Shown in pieces: positions 1 to 10,656 of a stretch of DNA of 64,000 nt. The notes under the pieces are model-generated. The model was not told the origin of the DNA. It ran no database searches and saw nothing but the letters and a program-made list of their open reading frames with translations. The DNA lies in contig CM055099.1 of the NCBI GenBank assembly GCA_029204225.1, positions 51,415,298 through 51,479,297 on the forward strand, read 5' to 3'. A program made the position numbers and the translations under genes. Position 1 is the stretch's first letter, and every line of letters begins with the position of its first letter. This stretch comes from Diphasiastrum complanatum (Eukaryota; Streptophyta; Lycopodiopsida; Lycopodiales; Lycopodiaceae).

Positions 1-560
1 ATGCCATGTCTTGATATCACATGTCCAAGAACAACTCCATGAGGGAACCAAATTTGACATTTTTTTGGATTTAAGAAGATTTGGGATTTGCGACAATGTT
101 CAAATACATTTCCAAGCGATCCAAATGGTGTGTATCGGCACTATGGACTCTGAGATCATCCAAGTAGCTTTCAAGAAATTTCTGCAAGTAGCCTTTGAAG
201 GCAAACTGCATGACTCTTTGAAATAAACTAGGCGCATTACAAAGTCCAAATGACATAACTTCATAAGCATAAGTTCTCCATTCTATTGCAAAAGCTGTTT
301 TATGGCAATCCGCAGGTGCGATTTTAACTTGGTTGTAACCAGTAAATCCGTCCAAAAAACTGTATGCTTCCGCTCCAGCAAGTCGGTCCAATATGATTTC
401 AGTAAAGGGTAACAGAAAATGATCTTTTCACATCACTTTATTCAAGGCTTTGAGATTCACACAAATTTTCATCTTCCCATTTTTCTTAGGAACAACGACT
501 ATTGGAGAAATCCATTCCATATGCCTGATTTCATAAATAAAATCGACTTCGAGTAATCTT
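1..560 (-). mobile_element. Gypsy reverse transcriptase fragment, left copy
   Basis: Read on the minus strand, this encodes part of a Ty3/Gypsy reverse transcriptase. A core with FSFLDG-like AYSFLDGFTGYNQVKIAP, then MSFGLCNAPSLFQRVMQ, then the catalytic box SYLDDL is open from 391 to 71. The upstream part (about 390-560) continues RT homology, with a VVVPKKNG-type stretch, but contains a stop. The window edge cuts the fragment. It is about 96-97% identical by eye to 44,461-45,020, the other arm of the segmental duplication. It cannot make an enzyme as it stands. Confidence 0.88.
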
Positions 561-804
561 TGCCAACTCTTTCAAATTTTTGCCAAATTCACAAATGATG
601 ATTTACTATAAATAGAGTCCTCATAGAAGTCAGTGAAGGTTTTGACGAAGGTTGCAAGAGTAATACTGTTATTTTTGCACAAAAGAGTCTTTTTTGACAA
701 AAATAGATCAATATGACAAATGGCCTAAGCAAGCACGCAGTCAACAATATCTCGAAGTCGTGGTTTCTATCAACAATCTCGCTCAACCATAATGGATTCG
801 CCTT

Positions 805-1256
805 CTAGGTCTTCTCTAATCGATAGACTCGATGGAAGCAACTAGCATCTCTGAAAATTCAAAATGAAGGTCATACTACTAATCAAGGAACTGTCGGACA
901 TCATTGATGGCACATAAGTTAAAAATGAAGATGATGCAGCAACTGTCACTAAATGGAAGCTGAAAGATGGGAAGGCTTTTGCCATGATCACTCTCAACAT
1001 CAAAGACAATCAGTCACATAAGAGCTGCTCAGACTACTAAGGATGTATGGGACATGCTAGCAACACTCTACGATATCAGAGATGTCTCCTCCAAACTCCA
1101 TTTGAGGAAGAAATTATTCACCCTGAGAATGTCTGAAACAACAAGTGTTTCGAGGCACATCAACACTTTTCAAGTTCTTATGGAGCAGATGATTGCGACT
1201 GGCTCAGTCATTGAAGATACAGATGTTGTTATGACTCTATTATCAAGTCTTTCTGT
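805..1256 (+). mobile_element. Copia gag (UBN2-type) fragment, left copy
   Basis: Plus-strand frames encode a Copia-type capsid region of the UBN2/DUF4219 class. It starts near RLDGSN, and the clean part runs LATLYDIRDVSSKLHLRKK and then RHINTFQVLMEQMI. Stops interrupt the start of the domain. The right-arm copy (45,265-45,855) is longer. Here the sequence switches at about 1,256 into the gag of an unrelated Gypsy element, exactly where the other copy continues for 5.9 kb, so a deletion junction is the likely cause. Confidence 0.82.
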
Positions 1257-1840
1257 CTCTTTGATGCAAACTTTGGTTTGCCTTGTTGAAAAGGTGTTGC
1301 AGAACCTTAAACATAATTAGTAGATGCATCATCTTGAAATATAAACAATACTTCCTGAGAAGGATCTTCAACATACTTTATGTTCACAGCTCTACACTCT
1401 TCTGTAGAATGTCCAGATGTACCACATTTTGTATACCATAGTCCTGTATCCAAAGAAGAAGCTTTCGGTCTCTTGTCTGCAACTTTTGAAATTTGAACTT
1501 TCATATCGTTGAACTTCTTGTTAAGATCAGCCATGTTACTTTTCCAAAGCTTTTCAACTCTAGAAGTTGTAGACTTATCCTCATGATTTTTACCATCTTC
1601 TTTTCGTTTGGACTTATGTTTTTTTCTTCGATCGGTATCATCAGTTTTGGTATCTGATGAGTCATTAGAATCAGATTCAAAACTTGAAGAACTTGAACTG
1701 GAATCAGATTTGGATTCATCTTCACTGTCACTGGAGTCATGCTTAGATTTTCGAGTACGTCTAGTAGAACGTCTTTTACGTGCCAAATTGGAAGTCTCAT
1801 AATTCTCAGCACTCGCAATGACTGCTGATAAAGAAGTCAA
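1257..1840 (-). mobile_element. Gypsy gag C-terminal fragment, left copy
   Basis: The minus strand is open from 1,840 to 1,307. It encodes a basic segment (KRRSTRRTRKSKHD), a long Ser/Asp/Glu-rich tract, a Lys/Arg-rich tract and a CCHC zinc knuckle in the form CGTSGHSTEEC near the C terminus. These are features of a retroelement nucleocapsid. It matches the end of the gag at 51,664-52,246. Homology stops at about 1,838, where the sequence changes to unrelated material. Confidence 0.82.
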
Positions 1841-1894
1841 AACAAATCATTCATCATTTGCTGGAATGTTGCTAAAGCATTCATTTAATCCAAA

Positions 1895-1995
1895 TTTTGT
1901 TTCATTTCATTTTATTTCATTTCATTTCATTCGAGCTGTTTCTTCTTCCCATCGGTGGAGCAAAGCTCGTTTTGTGTCATTTCATTTCGATTCGA
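1895..1995. repeat. TTTCATTTCA low-complexity tract
   Basis: Irregular tandem copies of TTTCATTTCA/TTTTATTTCA alternate with TTCGATTCG variants. There is no counterpart at the matching point of the right arm, where a long TC tract is found instead. It encodes nothing convincing. Confidence 0.6.
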
Positions 1996-2034
1996 TTCGT
2001 TTCACTTTGCGATTACTTCGCATCACTATAGATG

Positions 2035-2105
2035 TTTCATACGTGGTGAAACCGGCCATTTCATGGATGATTGTCTAGTCAAGACCAAGTACCATGCCGA
2101 GTAAC
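2035..2105 (+). mobile_element. Gypsy gag zinc-knuckle remnant
   Basis: A short plus-strand frame reads RGETGHFMDDCLVKTKYHAE. This closely matches the nucleocapsid knuckle GETGHFMVDCKVKNQYH of the Gypsy element at 33,480-33,560. The first cysteines are lost and a stop follows. The flanking 2,105-3,080 bases show no recognisable domain; a 164-codon open frame at 2,342-2,836 may be degraded gag or chance. Confidence 0.6.
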
Positions 2106-3084
2106 CTGATTGTGTTCGAAAACACAATTTCAAAAACCATCCTCAACAACCCAACAAGATCCTACATGCCCGACATGTCAATTATGAATCATGATAGGAT
2201 CCTCATGACCACACCAGATGAGCACCATAGCAACCAACAGTTAAACCTGCTGCTCAATCAAGAAGTTTATTAAAAACTTCTACATTACCATGACATTTAC
2301 CAGATCGATAATCGAACATAGACGTTATATGAAATGAGTAATTGCAAGACGTAGAGGAAACCGCTATTCCATCATCTGCTTCTATTCCTAGACAAGAGCG
2401 ACCTCCCCAGGGAATTGATATTTTCACTACACTCCTGCAATCTCAAATCTATATGTCTTTCTGTTTTTTGATGAGATTTCCAACACCAAGATATAACAAA
2501 CCAAATCTGATTCATTTTACAAATCTCCTAGTTCAAAAGATACTAATGGGATTAGCATCTTTTCCTTCTATACATTTCGAGCCATATCTTACAATATCTG
2601 CTATCAATGATGGTGGATTTAGTGTCACCAACCCTGTCTTGTTTTTTACAAGGGCATATCAGAGTAAGTCTCATTACTCTACAAAACCAATGGGATATTG
2701 CAATTGTCAAAGTGAGTTATCAATGTTGATGAATGCAAGTTTTGTTCGAAAAGTGCCATACAGTTCTCACTCTCTGTACTGTTTGTTTATTTCCTTGTCT
2801 CTCTTCACCCATTTCGTGTTATTGATTTTTGCATGAGAGATAGCTACTACACAAGAGTCTTCAATAGAGTATCTTAAGAACACATTTTCATCCATGCATC
2901 CAACTTCAGATCACCTTGTACAACATTTAAGGTCTTTGGGCATACTAAAAATTTGAGAAATCCCTGTCACTTCAAAGTTGATTCCTACATCTCATCGTCA
3001 TATTCGACCTTGAGTCAACTAAAACAAGATCGAAACAAATTCAGTTAAAATTTGTTCAATCTTTAGTATCTTCACATGTGTCAA

Positions 3085-4170
3085 CTGCGTATGCTGATCC
3101 AGTCTTGAGCATGCAAGTTATAGGTAACAACATCCCCACCAACAGATTTTTTTTTTTTTTTGGGGGGGGGAGTGAATATGCAGGCATCCACTGGAGCAGC
3201 CACATAGCCAGCAACAACATCAGTAAGATCACAACCAAGGTCACGAAACCAAAGACGACAACAACAAGAAAACAGATGAGCAATCCAAATAGACTTTATC
3301 CGAAGAATTACCCCAGTCATGACGAATATCCTTCAGAAGATGGAAGTACAAGCATTGGAAAATCATCCCTTCTTCAACCAGCCTCTTGCCACAACATCTG
3401 CACCCATTTTCATGCCTATCGCCCACACCATCTACCATTGTCACCACTGCCACCACCCTTCCTTCCATTTCTCTGTTTTCCATCATCTCGTTATCCATCT
3501 GAGAAATTTCCAGTCTTTCCAGAACCTGATAGTTTAGCTGAAGCGACTAAGAGATCATTGCAAATGTCTTGCAGAGACCAACTACCACCTACATTGGTTG
3601 GTCAACTAGAAAAAATTTAGTAAGTAGGCAAAGCAGCTAGAAGACATGAGAAATAAAACAAAGAAGCTGACGAGGAAAGGATGAAACTTAAACAACAGTT
3701 GAGTCGAATCGATCTTAATCAAAAGAAACTCTCTGGAGCAATGATAGTTGAATCTCCTCTTATGAAGCCGAAAGAGATCCAAAGTAATGGATCAAAGGAA
3801 GAAAGAGCTGCATAAAAGGAAATGGTAAAGATGACAGTGAGTCTGCAAAATAAATTGAGCTCCTCAACCAGCAAGTGGTGGTCAAAGCTCGACATTGCAA
3901 GGGTCCAAGATTGCAACTGTAGAACTATCAGTTCCTTCCCCCTACACCAAGCCTTCATCATGTTTCTCTATCATCACCAAACCATCTGTCCAAATCTGTT
4001 TCTACCAATGTGTTGATGAGTCCATTTTCTTGAAGACTGTTAACCGAGATTTGTGCGACCTACCAATTGAAGGTTCTCCTCTTCTTGTCAAGGCAAGATC
4101 ATGGACAAGATTGGAACTTCAACTGAGAGAAGAACTGTGGGAATGCCTAGAGGCAATATGGAGGGTACAG
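3085..4170 (+). mobile_element. Gypsy gag-flank segment, left copy (with T15-G9 run)
   Basis: This matches 54,446-55,527 in the right arm in the same orientation. There the segment lies directly after a Gypsy gag on the plus strand, so it is probably the continuation of that element. Open stretches encode proline- and histidine-rich, low-complexity protein and then a segment with KLSSSTSKWWSKLDIARVQD. No enzyme domain is visible and several stops are present. At 3,147-3,170 there is a run of 15 T followed by 9 G; the right copy has a C interrupting the T run. Confidence 0.6.
3842..4165 (+). repeat. Inverted repeat, left arm (partner 5,722-6,035)
   Basis: This segment, which includes AATTGAGCTCCTCAACCAGC, recurs in reverse complement at 5,722-6,035, giving an inverted repeat of about 320 bp with a 1.55 kb spacer. 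The right duplication arm has only one copy (55,197-55,527). The inverted pair sits at the border of the inverted block in the left arm. Confidence 0.75.
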
Positions 4171-4730
4171 ACCTCCCAGAAGCTAGCACCTACCAAGGAA
4201 CAAAAGATGAAACTGTCAATGGCAGATACAAGTGAGAAAATGAGACACGAGGGAGGCACTCAGGCATAGAAGTCGTAAAGCTGCTGAGAGCTCTCCAATT
4301 TTGAAGACATCATCCATTTGCAAGAATAGGACATTCTGGTTACATTGCGACAGATTACAAAAACCAGTTTTCTGGTGAAGATTGGCAGCAATAAGCACTT
4401 GGTTTTATGCAAGCGAATGAAGATCTACGCTATTCCAAGTGACGATTGAAGATGCCAATGCGGAAGTGGAGCGACATCATTCAATATGAGTTGCAGTGGG
4501 TCCTGCAACGCATTAGGAGTGGGATGATGTTGGCTTATTCTGAAAAATCCCCAAGATACTCACGACCAGCGCTAACCAAGAGCACCTCTCACCTTAGATC
4601 GAGGAGGTCTCTGAGAAGACAAGACGAACGAAGACTAAGAGCCCTGTATCAGAATCAAGAAGTACTAGTTAAGTATGACAAGCAAGAACTGTGTAAGCCT
4701 CATGATGAATCCCGAAAGATGGCATGACCA

Positions 4731-5458
4731 TGTAGGGACTAGTATTTCTAGGCAATGTAATAAATGCAAGTAGACCCCTCTTAAAGAAAGTAGAGTGAGC
4801 CACCTTTTGATGGTGATTTCTAGTGGAGAGCATAATTTCACTTGTAATTTGTGAAATGTGGAAATGCCACTAGGATGCCACCTAAGGAGCTCTCTTGTTT
4901 ATTTAAGAGACTCACCCTTTGTAGAAGAGAGCTTTTTGTGTAATGCATCTACTCCATGTCCAAATGAGAAGAGCCTCCACGAGTTTGGTGCATCCTTTGA
5001 GCTCCTTGATCATGATTGTTTTCTTGAGTGATTCTCTTATGATCATGCCCTTCCATTCCTTTGTGTGTGGTTGTGGATCTTAGTTGTGGATTAGATTTCT
5101 TGTTTTCTTGTGGATCAATATAGGAATTTGCATTAGAAATGTGGTGTAAATATTGCATATTCTTGACATTCTAGTTCTTGATGTGAATCAAGAAATGAGT
5201 GTTTCTTGGTCCTTGGACTGTCAAAATGATGTCTAGTTTAGTTAGTTTCAGTTTCTTGCTTCATGTTTGTGGATTAATGCAAGTGTAGTATAGTTTAGGA
5301 TTTGATTCAAACTTGTTTTGCAGCATTAAGGTAGGATTTTCATTGTTTGTTCAGTGGATCTACACACTGATTTCTTGGTTGTATGCATGATCTGCATGAT
5401 TTGGTTTGAAAGCATGTGATTCTAGTGCAAGATTGACCTTCCTTGGTGTCCTCCAACA
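4731..5458. repeat. LTR-like repeat, about 728 bp, left copy
   Basis: It starts TGTAGGGACTAG and ends CTCCAACA, so the ends form an imperfect TG...CA inverted pair. The same unit lies in opposite orientation at 55,784-56,491 in the right arm, and a diverged relative at about 42,900-43,640. It contains a TATTTAAG TATA-like box near 4,900. No matching second LTR or target duplication is seen beside it. Confidence 0.55.
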
Positions 5459-5722
5459 GGCAGGACATTTACTACAACGTTCATCAGTCCTTTCTGCTTG
5501 ATTTGGGCCTAAAAACAAGAACGTTCACCACCAAGAAGTGCCCATTGTAGCCTGGTAACAGGCAGAAATGGTTCCATAACAAGAAGTAAGAGAAAGAACC
5601 AGCCAACTGATTCTCTAAAGCAGGGAATTAGTAAACAAGGCGGATCCTCAAGATCTTGGTTACTTTGTTGTTCCTCCTCCATCCTAGCATGATATTTGAC
5701 ATCAAGGTGGTCTGTACCCTCC
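5400..5722. repeat. Direct repeat copy 1 (copy 2 at 6,035-6,345)
   Basis: Both copies run from TTTGGTTTGAAAG through CCTTCCTTGGTGTCC to the ATGATATTTGACATCAAGGT sequence. They are separated by the inverted-repeat arm 5,722-6,035. The right arm has a single counterpart (about 55,520-55,830, reverse complement). Confidence 0.75.
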
Positions 5723-6405
5723 ATATTGCTTCTAGGCGTTCCCGCAATTCTTCTCTCAGTTGAAGTTCCAATCTTGTCGATGCTCTTGCCTTGACAAGAA
5801 GAGGAGAACCTTCAATTGGTAGGTCGCACAAATCTCGGTTAACAGTCTTCAAGAAAATGGACTCATCAACACATTGGTAGAAACAGATTTGGACGAATGG
5901 TTTGGTGACGGTAGAGAAACATGATGAAGGCTTGGTGGAAGAGAGGAGGAACTGATAGTTCTATAGTTGCAATCTTGTACCCTTGCAATGTCGAGCTTTG
6001 ACCACCACTTGCTGGTTGAGGAGCTCAATTTGTTTTGGTTTGAAAGAATGTGATTCCGGTGCAAGATTGACCTTCCTTGGTGTCCTTCGACAGGCAGGAC
6101 ATTTACTACAACGTTCATCAGTCCTTTCTGCCTGATTTGGGCCTAAAAACAAGAACGTTCACAACCAAGAAGTGCCCATTGTAGCCTGGTAACAGGCAGA
6201 AACGGTTCTGTAACAAGAAGTAAGAGAAAGAACTAGCCAACTAATTCTCTAAAACAGGGAATTAGTAAACAAGGTGGATCCTCAAGATCTTGGTTACTTT
6301 GTTGTTCCTCCTCCATCCTAGCATGATATTTGACATCAAGGTGGTTAGTTGCACTTTCATCCACTTTGCAAACTTGTCATTCATAAAAAATAGCATCCCT
6401 ACTTA

Positions 6406-6969
6406 CTACAATCTTTCTATTGATGGGATTGAAGACTCTATATCATTTGTTACTTTCACTATAACCACAAATATACCTTTGATAGAAGTGGCGTCATCCT
6501 TCTTCCTTGTCTCCAAGGATTGGTGAACATAGCAAGTAGATCCAAATATTTTTAGATCTTTGAGATTCGGCCTCTTACCATATAGAGCTTCATATGGTGT
6601 GATTCCTCCAATAGCTTTGTTGGGAAATTTATTGCACAAAAAGTTAACACGAGAAATTGCCTCACCCCAAAATGGTTTTGGTAGAGAAACTTCTAGCCTT
6701 AAAGCCTTAGCACACTCACATAGAGATCTATTTTTCCTCTTGGCCACTCCATTTTGTTGAGGGGTATAAAAACAAGTTGACTCTCTCTTTAGGCCATTAG
6801 CATTACAAAACTCTCTCATTTTGTTGAAAATATACTCTCCTCCATTATTAGATCTTAATACCTTATTCTTGGTATCAAGTTGATTTTCAACTAGAGTTTT
6901 GAGCTTTACAAATAAATCATGATAAATTTTACATTTTTTAGGACAATAATGATTGTACTTAACAATCAT
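6406..6969 (-). mobile_element. Copia integrase fragment, left copy
   Basis: The minus strand is open for 187 codons. It contains the second integrase motif (VLRSNNGGEY; the usual Asp is Asn here), the third motif (PQQNGVAKRKNRSL; the usual catalytic Glu is Lys) and the downstream conserved stretch GKRPNLKDLKIFG. Loss of two catalytic residues shows decay. The upstream half of the same integrase lies at 7,771-8,010, separated by an LTR-like insert. The right-arm copy at 57,094-57,657 carries the same changes, so they predate the duplication. Confidence 0.88.
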
Positions 6970-7770
6970 AGAGAGTTATTGGTTGCTTAATCAATGGATC
7001 TATCAAGTTCTACACATTAGATCTTGATCTAGATTCACTACACATGGATTTAAGCAAGAGCAATGGATCAACACATCATAAATTTGTGAGAGCGGCCTCA
7101 CACGTGTGGAGTACTATCCACAGTACGGCCTGCACTTGAAACAACAAGTACAATAGTCTAGATAGCATTCACTCATACAAATGACTAGAAATCTCACAAA
7201 AGTGTAGAATGCAAAAGTCTCATCAATCTTTTTAGCAGAATGATGATCCTTCTATGGATCAAGTACATACACGAGTCTGGTACAGTCCAGCAGGTCTTCA
7301 CACGTGTGAAGAGTGCCACATCACTCGGATCTATCCATTTGATCCATCCTTGATCCTTATCCAAAAGTTGACCTTCTAGAATATGGCTAAAATCCAAAAA
7401 GCTAGTCTCCTAGAATATAGGAATATTTCCTACAAAATAGGATCTAAGAAAAATGGTCAACTCTTATCTTCTAGTACTCTATACACACGTGTGAACATCC
7501 ACTTGCCATGTGGGAGCATTTACTCATGCACATGCAAGGAAAAGCTAATTTCTAGGTGACTAGTCAACTTGACTAAAAAACTAGTCATATCATGTTCACA
7601 CTAACTAGATTGATACAAAATCAATTTAGATATATACAAGTATGAAAAGTATATTCTTTAACACATGGGAACAAGCTCCACACGTGTGAAATCAGATCAT
7701 CAACATTATTCTAATGTTTGATCAACATTTACAATAACCAATGTCAAGTGAGAAGTGACAATTTTCAACA
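6970..7770 (-). repeat. LTR-like insert splitting the Copia integrase, left copy
   Basis: About 800 bp of non-coding sequence interrupts one integrase frame. Its right end, read on the minus strand, is TGTTGAAAATTGTCACTTC, close to the LTR start TGTGAAAATTGTCAAC of the intact Copia at 34,819-41,252, so a solo LTR of a related family is likely. The left end is uncertain by about 20 bases and I could not confirm a target duplication. It holds four CACACGTGTG palindromes (near 7,094, 7,298, 7,484, 7,680). Confidence 0.6.
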
Positions 7771-8010
7771 AAACAAACACCAAAAATTTTGAAGACAAAA
7801 GTTAGATCCAAGAAAATCTTGAGTGATCATCAATGAATGATATATATTCTTTAGCACCACCATTAGATTTAGGTGCAAAGCTATACACATCCGAACGTAT
7901 GACTTCAAAAGGAGTGGTAGAGCTTGTGGTAGATATTGAGAAAGGAAGCTTATAAGTTTTTGAGAGACTAATAGCCTCACAAAGCTTACCACATCTTGGC
8001 AACTCCTTGG
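7771..8010 (-). mobile_element. Copia pre-integrase/integrase N-terminal fragment, left copy
   Basis: A minus-strand frame encodes KTYKLPFSISTTSSTTPFEVIRSD, with the first integrase Asp in the RSDVYS context, and then GGAKEYISFIDDHSRFSW, the usual Copia integrase core start. It is continuous in meaning with 6,406-6,969 across the intervening insert. The right-arm counterpart is 58,472-58,742. Confidence 0.85.
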
Positions 8011-8038
8011 GGAGGACGAGAGCAAGTTCCCTTGCACA

Positions 8039-8160
8039 CATTGATTAATATCTTTACCAAAGGACTTGGCAAAGGAAAGTTTCAAAAGTTTAGAGAACTT
8101 CTAGGAGTAATAGATAACACATTAAGGGGGAGTGTTATAATTAATGTTTATTTGATACCC
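8039..8160 (+). mobile_element. Copia 3' end with PPT and LTR start, left copy
   Basis: The plus strand reads LINIFTKGLGKGKFQKFREL, the conserved tail of a Copia RNase H, and then a polypurine tract (AAGGGGGAG). An LTR start, TGTTATAATTAATG, follows at 8,133. The element points opposite to the integrase fragment next to it, so two Copia elements are nested or joined here. The LTR's far end is not clear. The right-arm counterpart has its LTR start at 58,834. Confidence 0.72.
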
Positions 8161-9245
8161 CTTAAAGATAGTCTGGCCATGCCTACGTGCTTTTATAGGG
8201 TCCATTACTATTTATAATAATTTGTTTCTTTATTGCTTATGGATGTAGGTTGGCACACTGAAACTAGATTTGGATCTATTTTAGTACTTAAAAATTCACC
8301 TTGGGTCTTTACCCAATATGCATGGCGACTGATCTCTCTACATGGCAACCAGGTGTCTCAGGCCTAGAATAGCAACTAGAGAAACTCAAGAGGGGGGGAC
8401 ACCTACGGTTGGGTGGATCATTCCCACCGACCATCAAAGTTTGGAGAGCTCCTGGAGATGGGAGTGTAAGAATTACTATAGTGATCATGAAATTCATGTA
8501 AGTGGAGATGAGTTGCAAGATGTATTGGTTGATGAATTTGAGTCTTGTGATGATGAATAAACTATATATGTCTCATCCATTCTTGTGATAAAATAATAAT
8601 AGTTTACATAATTGCATACATATAATGTTTCTTAGACCCTTACATATTTATACATTCTTGCATTTCTTAAGTTCATCTTGAGTTCTATCTTGTCATTACT
8701 TTAGATTCAATTTAAATCAAATGCTTTCAATATAATCTAATGCTTAATATCGATTGACCAAAGGAATACAATTAGTGAGCATACGTTGATTATTTTTATA
8801 TGCTGCAAAAGCATTTTCCTTTTGAAAATATCCTCACTATTGAAAATCTATAAAAGCAATATATTCACATCCTCATTCTGGTCGGAACGTACTAGGTCAA
8901 AATGACAATTTTTTTTTCAAATAAGAAAAAGTTGTAGATATACACATGCTGGTTGCGATCTTCCTTCGTCTACTCAATACAAAATGTTGACAATATGTAA
9001 ATGCAATTAATCACAATCAACTATGCACAATCATGCAAATTATATACGTCGTCATCTTACTAATATCATGAAAAGAGAACATGAGAAACAATTACAAATC
9101 AAGATCTTTGCATCATCCGAGTAGGTGTGTGTAACTATCTCACATGCCAAATTTGAAACAAAATTTGATATTACATTCAACCACGCTTACTAAAATTTTC
9201 AGAAAATGATGGCTTATGAATATATCACTCAAGGGTGATTACCAA
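8160..9245. other. Non-coding part of the left duplication arm
   Basis: AT-rich sequence with no convincing frame. It probably includes the rest of the LTR that begins at 8,133. It matches 58,861-59,945 nearly base for base. The match ends at about 9,250, in the sequence CCAATTATCTT, where the Copia element to the right begins. This marks one limit of the segmental duplication. Confidence 0.6.
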
Positions 9246-9800
9246 TTATCTTCTCAACCATATAGCTTCATGTGCTGCACTACACATTGCCTTATACTCT
9301 GCTTCTGTGGTGGATAGAGCAATTGTACTTTGCTTCTTACTGGACCAGGAAAAGCAACTACCACAAAACTGGAATACATACCCTGTGGTGGATCTACAAT
9401 CATCATAGTCACCTCCCCAATCCGCATCCACATAACCACACAACTCAGGTTACCCATCATGCTTCCTATAAATCAAGCCATGATCTAAAGTGCCATTCAC
9501 ATAACGCAAAATGCGTTTAGTTGTCTTCCAATGCATTTCCGTAGGTGCTGCCATAAACTGACTTACAATGCCAACAACATAGCATATATCTGGTCTAGTT
9601 GTGGTAAGGTAAATCAAGCTCCCTGCTAATTGCCTATACAGTGTAGCATCAAATGACTGTGACTCATCAAGCTTAGAAAGCTTTTTACCTGGTTCAATAG
9701 GAGTATTTACTGGTTTGCAATCCTACAACCTAAACCTGTGCAGCAACTCTTTGACATACTTCACCTCTGCTAAACCCACTTCGTGTCATTTTTGCCACAC
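9246..9800 (-). mobile_element. Copia RNase H (element A)
   Basis: The minus strand encodes CGYVDADWGGDYDDCRSTTG, then SKKQSTIALSTTEAEYKAM and AAHEAIWLRR, the Copia RNase H signature with its D, E and D residues. The frame and the element stop at 9,246 at the border with the duplicated arm, so the RNase H tail and 3' LTR are absent. 9,450-9,800 continues upstream RNase H/connection sequence with stops. Confidence 0.88.
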
Positions 9801-9838
9801 CTCTACTCCAAGGCAATAATGCATCAGGCTGAGATCTG

Positions 9839-10475
9839 TCATCTCAAATTGTCCATGAGGTTTTTCTTGACCATATCTATCATCTCTTGATTATTTCCCG
9901 TAATAATCAAGTCATCAACATAAAGAGCAATCAAAGCAACCATACCATCAAAGCATAAGACATATAGATTTGGATCAGAGTGTGTTCTCACCATCCCCTT
10001 TGAACGAAAGTAGGCATCAATCCTACTGTACCACGCACGTGGTGCCTGTTTAAGACCATAAATTGCTTTCTTCAAGCGACATACTTTATTTTCCTATCCC
10101 TTTGTTACAAAGCCTTCAAGTTGATTCATGAACATCTCTTCTTCTAACTCACCATTTAGAAAAGCAGATTTCACATCCATCTGATGCAAAGGCCAACCGA
10201 AATGTGAAGCTAAAGCAACAAGTAGACGTAGAGTATTCCACTTACATATTGGTGCAAAGGTCTCCTCATAGTCAATGCCTTTACTTTGTGCATACCCTTT
10301 GATCACCAATCTTGCCTTGTGCTTTGCTATACTTCCATCTGCATGGTACTTAGTTTTGTATACCCATTTGCAACCAATGAGTTTCTTGCCTACTGGTGGT
10401 TCTACTAAGTCCCATGTGCTATGTCATCATTCTTCACTTCACCATAAGTCGAAGGTTCTTTGCTTTGAATAATTC
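9839..10475 (-). mobile_element. Copia reverse transcriptase (element A), broken
   Basis: Two minus-strand frames make up the RT. 10,309-10,094 has GYAQSKGIDYEETFAP and MDVKSAFLNGELEEE. 10,075-9,839 has AIYGLKQAPRAWYSRID and the catalytic box LYVDDLIITG. A frame break near 10,080-10,094 separates them, and the fingers region upstream (10,310-10,475) has further stops. All expected RT blocks are present in order, so this is an old but complete domain. Confidence 0.9.
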
Positions 10476-10656
10476 TAGATAGGAGAGCATAATTTGCTTC
10501 ATACCTTTCAGGTTGTGTCTTTTCTCTTGTTGATCTTCATAGCTCTCCCTGGCTACATGATCTTGGAAAGTCATCCATGTCGCGGCTCTCCAACAATCTC
10601 TCAAACCACTTAGGGAGCTTCATGTCAGGTGATCGTCTTCCTGGTGAAAATGTATC

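Larger units (their letters stand above)
4175..6345 (-). other. Block inverted relative to the right duplication arm
   Basis: 4,175-6,035 matches the reverse complement of about 55,197-57,030. Sequence on both sides (3,085-4,165 and from 6,350) matches the right arm in direct orientation. After the inverted block, 6,035-6,345 repeats 5,400-5,722 once more. The left arm therefore has a local inversion plus an extra copy of a 310 bp piece. Both ends carry a GCTAGCAC/TTAGTTGCAC-like sequence. Confidence 0.75.

Noticed and set aside
2342-2836. 164-codon plus-strand frame as a gene
   Set aside because: No recognisable domain, low-complexity hydrophobic end, and a position inside decayed Gypsy sequence. 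It may be degraded gag, but I cannot support a protein.
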